Assembly: GCA_014529385.2 (NCBI GenBank)
Contig: CM043960.1
Location: 74,617,910 to 74,681,909, forward strand
Length of the DNA: 64,000 nt
DNA from: Adiantum capillus-veneris
Lineage: Eukaryota > Streptophyta > Polypodiopsida > Polypodiales > Pteridaceae
Reading direction: 5' to 3'
Shown piece by piece: positions 55,986 through 64,000 of the stretch (its first letter is position 1; every line of letters starts with the position of its first letter). Below the pieces are notes generated by a model that worked only from the letters and a program-made list of their open reading frames with translations, did not search any database and had not been told where the DNA came from. A program made the translations under genes and the position numbers.

Positions 55986-56001
55986 GCCTCCCCCCCTCCT
56001 A
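55986..56001 (-). promoter_or_regulatory. Internal purine tract of E3
   Basis: On the minus strand CTAGGAGGGGGGGAGGC is very like the 3' polypurine tract but is followed by ATTCTCAAATG, not TG. It sits between the Trp-repeat ORF and the spacer, at the same place as in E2 (20808-20826). It could be a central primer for plus-strand synthesis, or a relic of the 3' end of an ancestor without the extra ORF. Confidence 0.5.
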
Positions 56002-56168
56002 GCCGGAGTCCTCCTGGATGACAAGGTCTCGCCTCGGAGTATGTGTTGTGCATAGGTTGAAATTTTTTTGCTAATGCTTGGCCGATGAATGTGGCCCTAT
56101 TTTATGCATACTTGGTCAATGCATGGAAACAATTAATGCTGTGCAAGAGAAGGGAATAAGCAAGATGC

Positions 56169-56804
56169 TTATTGGAGGTTTCCTGTTTTCTTTGCAAGTA
56201 ATAGCTGTAACTCTACTGCTCTTCGTTTAATTGTCTTTTTTGCCACAGGCAATTGCTTTGCCGCTACTGTTGATATAGCCATAGCTGTTTCTATGGAGAG
56301 GATTGGCTTGGCCGCAATGGCCGTGGACCGTATTGCCTTTGCTTTCCATTGGTAGCTTGTTTTTGCCGGTTTTTGTAGATGTTTTGGTACTTCCTTGGTT
56401 GCCACTGGTTTGTTGCGGATTGGCATCCACATAAGTCGCTTGCCTTTTTTCAAATGCAATTGTCTACCTTCCGTTGTTGCTTGTACTGAAGGGAGTTCCT
56501 TTTTCTTTTGTTTTGGTATCCAAATGCTAGTGACATTTGAGTTAGTGCTGAGCATTTTCTTTGGGATCCATGTCTGTTTTATGCCCTTGGTTTTTGGTTG
56601 AACTATCTACTTCGGTTGAATTCTTTTGTTGCATTTTTGTTTGTCTGCCATGTCATTTTTATCCTTCTGCATCCATACTTGTTTCTGTTGTTTTGGTAAT
56701 CGAGGTCTTTGCACTGCGGTCTGTGACTTCGTATGTACGTAGTCAGCATGGTTTGCTTTTACATGTTTGTTGTCTTTGGGTATCATGTTGTTCTTTGGTG
56801 GCAT
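56169..56804 (-). pseudogene. E3 Trp-Pro-Lys repeat ORF
   Basis: Two short frames (56607-56804 and 56169-56555). The repeated pattern is Lys/Gln-x-(V/I/M)-Trp-(M/I)-(P/Q)-Lys: KQKQVWMQKDK, TSIWIPKQKKK, RLMWMPIRNKP and SYQWKAKA. It is basic overall (many Lys, Gln), so nucleic-acid binding is plausible. The same family occurs at 11188-12860. It lies between the downstream protease-like ORF and the internal purine tract. Confidence 0.55.
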
Positions 56805-56891
56805 TCTTGCTTTTGTCTCTTTTTCCTATGATTGCATGGCTTGCACAACTTATTATTCCGGTATTGCTGAGCAAAGGCTATCACCTGTTGT

Positions 56892-57293
56892 TCATGTGCA
56901 TGCTGAATTTTGACTGCCCTTTGCATTCCAATCTATCTGCACATTGTACTCTTTTTGCCAAGGTTGTCCCAACATCATTGGGTTTTGTGTGTCTTCAACC
57001 TCCACCACATAGAATTTGTGTGGGTAAATATATTGATGTATTTGAACATGCAATATAGTCCATCCCAATGTTTTCAACGGGTGTGATGTACTACTTTCTA
57101 GCACTTGAGGAGTAGGATGAAGTTGGCCTGCAGATTTGAGCTGTTGGTATAATCCATAAGAGAGCAAATTCGCTTGAGCTCCAGAATCAAGCAATGCTAT
57201 CGATTCAACTTGATTGCTACCCACTTTGACTGCAATTATTGGCTCCACTGTGTTTTCATCCAACCTCGTCAGTCGAATGGCATTGATTCGCAC
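56892..57293 (-). CDS. Second retropepsin-like domain, downstream of integrase
   Basis: 134 codons from an ATG. Contains AVKVGSNQVESIALLDSGAQ and ANLLSYGLYQQL, with the catalytic Asp-Ser-Gly-Ala intact, then LKTLGWTILHVQIHQYIYPH and KFYVVEVEDTQNPMMLGQPW, the usual flap and (M)LGQPW helix of plant retropepsins, then VQIDW. Length suits a single retropepsin monomer. It is open and undamaged, unlike the normal protease position near 61690, which has lost its active site. A protease after integrase is not the Ty3 norm. Confidence 0.65.
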   Translation of the reverse strand: MRINAIRLTRLDENTVEPIIAVKVGSNQVESIALLDSGAQANLLSYGLYQQLKSAGQLHPTPQVLESSTSHPLKTLGWTILHVQIHQYIYPHKFYVVEVEDTQNPMMLGQPWQKEYNVQIDWNAKGSQNSACT

Positions 57294-57299
57294 TAGTGC

Positions 57300-57565
57300 T
57301 CCACTTTTTTGTTGTTGTCGCAGAAGTCTTCTTTTTGGAATGCGTTCTTGTGCTTCTGCTTAAGCTTCTTCTCGTACTCTCTATTTTTCCTTCATTTGTT
57401 GTTCTCCTTGATGAATTTGTTGGAGCATATCTTGTGTGAGTGGTAGATGATATTTCTTCAGTCTCGACATCCACTAATCCAATTCGACATTTCTTCACCT
57501 GCTAATGTAGCAAGCTTGACAGCTCCACTTTGTGATAGATCACTAATCACAAAGGGTCCCATCCC
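57300..57565 (-). pseudogene. E3 integrase C-terminal end
   Basis: In mixed frames it reads GMGPFVISDLSQSGAVKLAT, then EEMSNWISGCRLKKYHLPLT, the usual end of Ty3 integrases (GPF motif, ... NW...GC.LK.Y). A short Lys/Thr-rich stretch leads to the next ORF. Confidence 0.55.
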
Positions 57566-58435
57566 TCACTTTTTAAGTTTTTTGGAATGTTGTTTCAAAG
57601 TATAAACAAGTACATAGTCACCTGTTTTGAACTCTTTAGTGCGCACATGCTTGTCAAAAAACTCTTTTTGTCTTCTCTTTTTAGCATAGATTGAAGATAC
57701 AGCTCTCAAGCGGAGTTCATCTAGCTTTTCAAGATCGTCTATTCTTGAAGAGAGTTCATGCCCTGTCCATTCTAATCGTTTTGCTACTCGTAGAGTTGGA
57801 ATTAAAAACTCTATGGGTAGTATAGCATTTAGGCCAAACACCATGTTGTACGGTGTTGTTCCTATTGATGTTTTGTAAGCTACCATGTATGCCCATAGTG
57901 TTGAGTGTAGCTGTTGATCCCAATCTGTTCTTGACTCTGACACTATTTTAGTAATAATCGTGCATAGTGTTTTATTTATGGCCTCAGCTTGTCCATTTGC
58001 CTGTGGATGGTATGGAGCAGATTTCCTATGTATGACCATGAATTCTTCTAGCAGATATTCAATGACTTCATTAAGAAAATGTGTCCCATGGTCATCACTG
58101 ACAATTTCTATAGGTAACCCGTATCATATAAAAACATTCTCATACAAAAATTGTGCAGTGGTCCGTGCATCTGCTTTTTGCATTGCCTTGGCTTCCACCC
58201 ATTTTGTGAGATAGTCCGTAGCCACAATGACATATAGGGTATAGGTGCGATATGCAGGGGGTGAGATAGGTCCCACAAAATCAATGCCCCATTTTGCAAA
58301 TGCTCTTGCTCCCATCATTGGCCATAGTGGCATCTCATCTCTCTTTATCGGCACCTTGGTGCACTGACATGCGTCACAACGCTTTACAAACTCTTCATCC
58401 ATGTGCAATGTAGGCCACCATATACTTACGGAGGT
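57566..58435 (-). pseudogene. E3 integrase core
   Basis: The catalytic residues are all visible: Asp in KWGIDFVGPI, Asp in EIVSDDHGTHF and Glu in HPQANGQAEAINK. ATDYLTKWVEAKAM lies between. One frame change near 58105 separates the first and second parts. After the core comes SIYAKKRRQKEFFDKHV and TGDYVLVYTLKQHSKKLKK. This integrase decayed late, since only single-base shifts and no lost catalytic residues are seen. Confidence 0.8.
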
Positions 58436-58960
58436 TAAGACTATTTTTGCCGTCTTATCGCCCGAAAAATGGCCTCCACTTATTCCGCTATGTGCATGTC
58501 TAGAATCAGCAGGTATTCACTTTCACTTGCACAGATTCTAAGCTGATTGTCCTTTCCTCGCTTATAGAGTTGGTTCCCAATTAACTGAAAGTCGCGAGCT
58601 TCCAGCTCTATAGCCTTTTTTCGTGCTCTTGTGATGTTCTCAGGAAATGTCCTGGTGGTTAAGAAATCAATGATATATTGACTCCATGCAGGTGCAATGT
58701 TTACCTGAAACAATGTCGCGTGATCCACTGGTTGTTTGGCACTACATATAGTACAATTGGTAACATAAGAATGTGTGTCCGCATACATAGTTGGCCAATA
58801 AACCCCTAGTTGTTTCAGTCTGTGGTCTGCTAAACAATGAAATGCACAATCCTGGACATGTGTTTCCTCAAGGTAGCACTCTAATTCCTCCGGATCTATA
58901 CATAATGGTAGGATTTGGTCCGAGCCTAGATGATACAGCTATCCTGCTATCAAACTAGAA
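58436..58960 (-). pseudogene. E3 tandem H2C2 zinc fingers
   Basis: Two modules. The first reads THVQDCAFH (H-x6-H), GVYWPTMYADTHSYV and NCTIC. A connector follows (PAWSQYIIDFLTTRTF, RDFQLIGNQLYKRGKD). The second reads HSGISGGH (H-x6-H), SIWWPTLHMDEEFV and RCDAC. There is a one-base shift near 58465 inside the second. Ty3 integrases normally have one such finger, which binds the ends of the DNA copy. E2 has the same doubling at 21400-21920. Confidence 0.75.
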
Positions 58961-59047
58961 GTTTTTTGTTTGTCGAATTGTTTGTTGTTTGTAACTGTAT
59001 TCCATATTATCAAGCCCACTTCCAAAGGAAAGAATGCTAACAATTTC

Positions 59048-59686
59048 CTAAGACCATTTGGGTACCATTTCAACATTGAAAAGATAAGCATCTAGTATGT
59101 CATCATCTACTCCTTCAGGAGCTTCCCCGTTGTGTATCCTTGAAAGATGATCCGCTCGTAGATGGGTTTTACCCTTTTTGACCACCACTGTGAAGTCAAA
59201 CTCTAGCAATATAATAAACCAACGTACAATTATCCCTGTATTGCATGGTTTATTTACCAGATACAAAAGAGCTTGATGATCTGTAAAGAACACAAATTTG
59301 TTTGCGAGCAAATAATGTTGAAATTTGTTTACAACATAAATCATTCCTAACCCTTCTCGTTCGGTGGTTGTGTAGTTCTTTTCCACACTGTTTAACTATC
59401 GGCTTGCATAACATACTGGAAAATCCATTGTTCCGGCTCTAGGTTGAGCCAGAATACTTTCGATTGCATATGCAAAAGCATCAATGTGAACATGGAATAT
59501 CTTTTTCCAATCTAGTGCCTTCAGTACATGTGCTGATATAAGGTTTTCCTTTAGCTTTTGGAATGAAGTTTCACACTCCTCGGTCCAATCGAAATTGATT
59601 AGTAGGTTGTGCAATGACTGCATACATGTATATGAATCTTCAATAATATCCGCAGTGTCCCATGAAGGATTGCACTTGTTTTGCAT
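59048..59686 (-). pseudogene. E3 RNase H
   Basis: FDWTEECETSFQKLKENLIS, FHVHIDAFAYAIESILAQ (Asp), NYTTTEREGLGMIYVVNKFQ (Glu), FFTDHQALLYLVNKP (Asp) and KGKTHLRADHLSRIHNGEAP. All catalytic positions are kept. One stop and shift lie between CYASR and the next frame (near 59390). Confidence 0.8.
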
Positions 59687-60612
59687 TAGTAGGCCTGGGT
59701 AGGTCTACAATGACTTTGAATTTGTCTAGGTCAGTGGTTATGACATTTCTTGAGACAATGTGTCCTAAGATGCGTCCTTGCTTAACCATGAATATACACT
59801 TTTTCGGGTTAAGACAGATTCGATATGTCCTGCATTTTTCAAAGACCTTTTGCAAATGGTCAATATGTTTCTCTCGTAGAAGAGAGTGTACACAAAGATC
59901 ATCCATGTAAATTTCTAAGAATATTCTTAGGTATTCTTTGAACGCGTGAATCATTAACCTTTGGAAGGTAGCTCGAGCATTAGTTAAGCCAAACGGCATC
60001 ACTCGATACGCATAAATTCCCCATTCTATGGCAAACACTGTTTTGTGTTGATCCTCCCTTGCTATTGCCTGAAAACCCATCCACAAAGGAATAAGCCCGT
60101 TTCCCGGCTACTCGCTCAAGTACATGTTCTGTGATTGGCAAGGGATAATTATCCCTTATGGTGGCTGCATTTACCTTTTTGAGGTTTACACACACTCGCA
60201 GTTTTCCTTTTTTTTTGGGAACTACCACAATGGGTGACACCCAATCTGTATGTTCGATTTCATAGATGAATTCAGCTTCCATCAGCTTATCAATCTCTTC
60301 TTTGATTCGTTTAGCAAATTTGTCATTATAAGTATAAGGATGTTGTTTGCTAGGTTTTGCATCCGATTTCAAAGGAATTGTATATTGGCATATCGATTGA
60401 TCAACTCCTTTGAGGTCCTTATAGGACCATGCAAACACATATTTATACTTCTTGAGAAGTTGTGTTAGCCGTTCTTCTTCTTCAGGCTCTAAATCGTTTG
60501 CTATATAGACCGGCTGAGGCTTTTCACCTGGTTCTGCAAGGTCTATTCTTTTTGCATTTTCTGGCCCATAGGAAGATTCTTGGTTGGTTCTTTCCCTGAC
60601 TGGTGGTGTCAT
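59640..60612 (-). pseudogene. E3 reverse transcriptase
   Basis: Two frames joined near 60050. The first gives VYIANDLEPEEEERLTQLLK, AWSYKDLKGVDQSICQYTI, EFIYEIEHTDWVSPIVVVPK, VCVNLKKVNAATIRDNYPLP and RAYSFVDGFSG. The second gives [20 protein letters not shown], the catalytic YMDDLCVHS and CLNPKKCIFMVKQGRILGHI. The E2 copy at 23846-24256 matches the first part. It is only one frameshift from intact in the core, so younger than E1. Confidence 0.85.
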
Positions 60613-61355
60613 GATGATTTTTCTGTCCTACATGGTAAATTTTTGATAGTGTGATGGCACATTCATGTTTCCCTTTTCGGAATCACCTTTACCATCACTA
60701 TCTTCTTCAGTAGTCCATATCTCACGTAAAGACCGTTTCAGTTCTTGGTATTTCTGTTTACACTCCAATTTTGTCCACTCTTGGTCTTTTGTTGTTTCTT
60801 TTTTTCATTTTTGAGATTTTTGTGATTTTGTTTCTGTTTTAGCTTTTTGTTCCTGTTTTATTTCCTCTCGCGTTCTTTCCCTTCGATCTTTTGAGAATCT
60901 TCCTGATCTTTTACACAATCCTCTGCTTTTACAAGCATCAAATAGTGAGTTTTACCTTTTATCCTGGGCATCAGGTTCTCTCTCACTTTGTTTCCTACTC
61001 GTTTCCTCCTATATTGTTCCTGGCATCTAGGGAAAAATCATAAAACTTGATATTCTCGGTTTCCCTTCCACGCTCACTTGAGGTGTCCGAACACTCATTA
61101 TCTGCATCATCATTTACTTCCAGATGCTTAGAGGAGTTATAAAACTCTTCTTATTCTGGTGGTTCTATCGTCTCATATTCTCCTAGTATAATGTTTACCA
61201 TGTACTAGGGTAGCACATCATAGCCATCCTTATCGCAAAATTTTATTGTTGGACTATTTGTAATGGTACAGACATCCAATGTTGCTAGTATGTGTTCCCA
61301 TTCTAGAGGTTCCAAGGCATCTTCAGGGAAAGGTTCCGAAATATACTCCTTGTCC
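60613..61355 (-). pseudogene. E3 protease-RT connector
   Basis: No long frame, but short pieces match E2's connector in order (PLEWEHILATLDVCTI-like text near 61300 against PFEWAEILATMDVCVN). Polylysine and Glu runs dominate 60780-60900. Confidence 0.45.
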
Positions 61356-61760
61356 TCAATTGCTCTTTCTACGACTCATTCCTCTTCTTAATATTCCACA
61401 ATGTGAAGCTCCGCACATCCATAGCTCTTTTTGTTGCCCTAACCATGCTGGGAGTTCCGATCCTGCTACTGTAGTTGAATCAAACTCTTCCACAGGTGTT
61501 TGGTTCACATCTTTGTAACTATGGTCTTTTAGGTGTATTTTAGTTGTTGTCTCGCCATGTCTGAGGTATATGTGGTCGTAACCCCAATCTTGGACCATCT
61601 TCAACTGTCGCATGAATGGTCTTCCCAAGATGATCTCATAATTGTTCTTTTTGTCGAAATCAACTATTGCAAATGTATGCTCATAATCGAGTGTTTGGTC
61701 ATAACCTGAGGAGTTCTGATAATGTGATTGTGCATGCCATAGGTGTGGACAATAACTCAA
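61356..61760 (-). pseudogene. E3 protease remnant lacking active site
   Basis: Reads TLDYEHTFAIVDFDKKNNYE, IILGRPFMRQLKMVQDWGYD and HIYLRHGE, matching E2's HTFSIVDFGKKLNYEIILGR. Upstream, LLSTPMACTITLSELLRL (E2: IMSTPLQFTLTLGELLKL) joins it directly near 61690, so about 130 codons, including the Asp-Ser-Gly, are missing relative to E2. Confidence 0.65.
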
Positions 61761-62430
61761 TCAATCCTTGTGAATCCATCACTTTGTTAGAAGAAAGTCT
61801 TTGAGATGAGATTGCTCTCACTTCCGACTTGGCTTCATACTCTCCTAGGTAAGAGGGTAAAGTTCTCAGCGAGTCTGGTTGGCTGTGCTCCGAACTAATT
61901 GATCCCTGGTCTCCCCCTTGTGAATGTATCTCAAAGTTTATTTGTGACCTTGCCTCAAATTCTTCAATAGGAGGTAAGGTTACATTCTTTTATTTTCTCG
62001 TGCTATTCATGTGGTTACTCATCCTATTAGCCTCGTTGGCCTCATGGATTTGCTTCCACAGATCGTCTAGACCGTTACAGTCCTTACCCATTTCTGACAA
62101 TGTTTTAGGCTGGAACCCGTCACTTGCGTCATCTGTTATATTTGGCACTATGATAGGCTCTCCTCTGGACTCATAGGCATTAGTGAGTCTTTCCTGTGTT
62201 TCTACTTGTTCCTCTAAAGTTGGTTGGACAGGGGTTGGAGCCGGTGCCTCATGCCAATTTGCAGATTTACCCAGCGGGTCTTCCATCAATGATTGAGCTG
62301 TTTTGATCATCTTTTTACACATTTCCAACCTTTGTTTTTCTATTTCCGTATATGGATAAGTTATCCACCTTTGCTCCTGGGTTTGGTTCTTTTTGAATCT
62401 GGCTTCATAAGCCTTTAGAAGCGCATCCAA
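61761..62430 (-). pseudogene. E3 gag-protease connector
   Basis: AYEARFKKNQTQEQRWITYP, KSANWHEAPAPTPVQPTLEE and GEPIIVPNITDDASDGF match the order of E2's connector (PLIVPDNEDALDGIPF). Stops lie near 61985. Charged, with no catalytic motif. Confidence 0.55.
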
Positions 62431-62489
62431 CTGCTCATTTACCTTGTCTACCAGTACAGATCCTCCTGATCCTGCACTTTTGGGCTCTG

Positions 62490-63224
62490 CTATTTCCTTG
62501 GTGCTATGGTTGCCATGGTGTGTGAGCTTAGGCTAGCTAGATCCTCTAACCTCTCTAATCTATCCTTTGTATGTTTCAACTCCTTGGATAGAGCTGTTTG
62601 CTCTCGTTCCTTCCTGGCTTTCATACGCGCCTTTCTAGCTTTCCAAGTGCTTCTCTGATTTTTCGTTTCTGAACTTTGGGCATCGGTTTTTGGCACTTCA
62701 ACTATGGGTTCATACGTCATTCTTTGAGCTCGGGCTCGTGTTACTGCCTGAATAGGTATGATTGTTTCATTTTTGGACCCTCCACTAGAAGGTACTATTT
62801 CTATCATGTTCAAGGTGGTTTTTTCTCCTTTGCTTGGGTTTTTAGGGCAATCGGGAATCAAATGAGTAACTCCACACTCGGTGCAATACGCGTTGACTCT
62901 AATGATTTCATCATGAGGACAATCTCTTAGCCAATGGTCTCCACCACACTTGTAGCAGGGTCCCTTGGGTTGTTGAGGTGCTCCTTGAGCTCCTCTTTGC
63001 TGGTATGCATGTCTCTGTCCTCCCATGCCTCCGTTGGCTATGAACAATAATGTTCGTTCATTTAGGCTATATCTCCCTTCTCCTGCTGCCTGTGCAGTTG
63101 TTGGTGGTCCTGTACTTCCTATCATGCTCCATGGTTCTGGTGTCGAGGGTTCTTCTAGTGGATAATAGATAGATTTTTCCGCATATCCATTGGGATCTTC
63201 ATAATATGCATGCATAGGCACCAA
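62490..63224 (-). CDS. E3 gag nucleocapsid and connector
   Basis: 244 open codons. It starts with Pro/Tyr-rich text (MVPMHAYYEDPNGYAEKSIY) and contains two Cys-His boxes, CYKCGGDHWLRDC and CTECGVTHLIPDC, both C-x2-C-x3-H-x4-C, one residue shorter than the usual knuckle. Then VTRARAQRMTYEPIVEV and a basic helix (KARKARMKARKEREQTALSK). Knuckles bind element RNA. E2's equivalent has four residues in its first box. The frame is intact, but neighbouring segments are not. Confidence 0.7.
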   Translation of the reverse strand: MVPMHAYYEDPNGYAEKSIYYPLEEPSTPEPWSMIGSTGPPTTAQAAGEGRYSLNERTLLFIANGGMGGQRHAYQQRGAQGAPQQPKGPCYKCGGDHWLRDCPHDEIIRVNAYCTECGVTHLIPDCPKNPSKGEKTTLNMIEIVPSSGGSKNETIIPIQAVTRARAQRMTYEPIVEVPKTDAQSSETKNQRSTWKARKARMKARKEREQTALSKELKHTKDRLERLEDLASLSSHTMATIAPRK

Positions 63225-63329
63225 ATCCTTATCCTTTGATTCGATTACGGTTGGTGTGTATCTTATACCCTGGTCGTAATCCTGGTAGGGGTGGTTGTTG
63301 CCCCAACACTGGTTGTGGTCTTTCTACAC

Positions 63330-64000
63330 CTACAGGTCCTGGTAGGTTGCCTGCTTGGTACTAGGCATTGGTGGAGCTTGAGGAGAAGCTACCTGAGCTT
63401 GGGGAGCGTAAGGTCTCTCTCTCACATGTCCCTTGTTATAATAACATTCCTCGGTCCCATGGTTTGTCCATTTTTGTTCAATTGCACACCACTTTGGCTG
63501 TTTAGCCTGGGGTTTGGCGTACAAGTTAATCTTTTTTAGCACTTCATCTACAAGCATCTCTTGGTTTACAGCTACTTCTCCTTTCGGTGCGGTCTTAGAA
63601 GACTTGCTTCCACTTTGTTGTGAAGATGAATCGTCGTCAAGGTCCTTGAATTCCCCCTCTTTGTAGACCGCACAATTGTTCACAAGGTAAAGAGCCTCCT
63701 TGGTTAACTCATTCAACATCGTGCTCCTTTTCATATGTAAGTCTTTCTGGAGATCTGCATTCCTTAGTCCTTGGATGAATATTAGCATGAGTCTGGACTG
63801 AGTTGGCAGTTCTTCCATAGGACAGAACTTAACATATCTTTTTAGTCTTAGGGCTGCCTTTCGTACAGATTCCCCATCTTTCTGTTTGAATTTATGGATT
63901 TGTGAGACGGTATTATGAGCTATCCCCCTTTGTGAGAATTCCTCGATAAAATCCTCAAACACTTCTTCCATAGACTCAAAGTCTCTACGCTCTACAGAGT
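63330..64000 (-). pseudogene. E3 gag capsid, 5' end outside window
   Basis: MEEVFEDFIEEFSQRGIAHN, TVSQIHKFKQKDGESVRKAA, YVKFCPMEELPTQSRLMLIF and QGLRNADLQKDL form the plant Retrotrans_gag pattern, followed by KSSKTAPKGEVAVNQEMLVD and YNKGHVRERPYAPQAQ. It aligns with E2's capsid near 27800. The N-terminal extension, leader and 5' LTR lie beyond position 64000. Confidence 0.75.

Overview
The window reads as nuclear DNA of a land plant with a very repeat-rich genome. The evidence is several plant-type Ty3/gypsy polyproteins, LTRs with TG...CA ends, plant-type tRNA primer sites, long GA/TC/GT/AT microsatellites and almost no intact host genes. A fern, lycophyte or gymnosperm would fit, but nothing seen here fixes the taxon. 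Nearly every reading frame is broken, so this is mostly an archive of dead retroelements. Several of the longest ORFs start at GTG or lie in tandem repeats and were not treated as genes.

Layout. 1-2572 (+): 3' end of a large LTR element, with a coiled-coil ORF, a C-terminal domain, a polypurine tract and a 287-bp LTR. 2573-10309 (-): a chromovirus-like Ty3 element (E1) carrying a six-unit 318-bp tandem array made from its own integrase end and an in-frame duplication of its RT palm. 10310-11166: an LTR that does not match E1's other LTR. 11186-12860 (-): remnant of an ORF with Trp-Pro-Lys-like repeats. 12919-15416 (+): small copia-like non-autonomous element with an Ala-rich ORF. 16896-31997 (-): a giant Ty3 element (E2) with 5' LTR, primer site, leader with palindrome array, gag, PR, RT (interrupted), RNase H and truncated IN, then a second palindrome spacer and the 5' part of the same unknown ORF as at 1-2246. 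32319-35900 (+): second, degraded E1-family copy. 36000-43000: the only stretch that may be host sequence, with a spliced gene candidate and a broken histone H3-like gene. 44532-45690: second copy of the LTR-like repeat that interrupts E2's RT. 48007-64000 (-): second giant element (E3), again with gag, pol, an extra protease-like ORF, Trp-repeat ORF, purine tract, palindrome spacer, unknown ORF, polypurine tract and 3' LTR. Its 5' end is outside the window.

Main interpretation (inference): E2 and E3 belong to one lineage of giant Ty3 elements (more than 15 kb) with a large unrecognised ORF in the env position. A ~2-kb spacer precedes that ORF, and the spacer holds perfect or near-perfect 22-24-bp palindromes every ~285 bp. 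E2 has the same palindrome in the leader before gag, and a one-sided relic lies in each LTR. The palindrome sequence differs between E2 and E3, but both centre on CGCG and keep the spacing. I regard this ORF family and its palindrome arrays as the candidate undescribed system.
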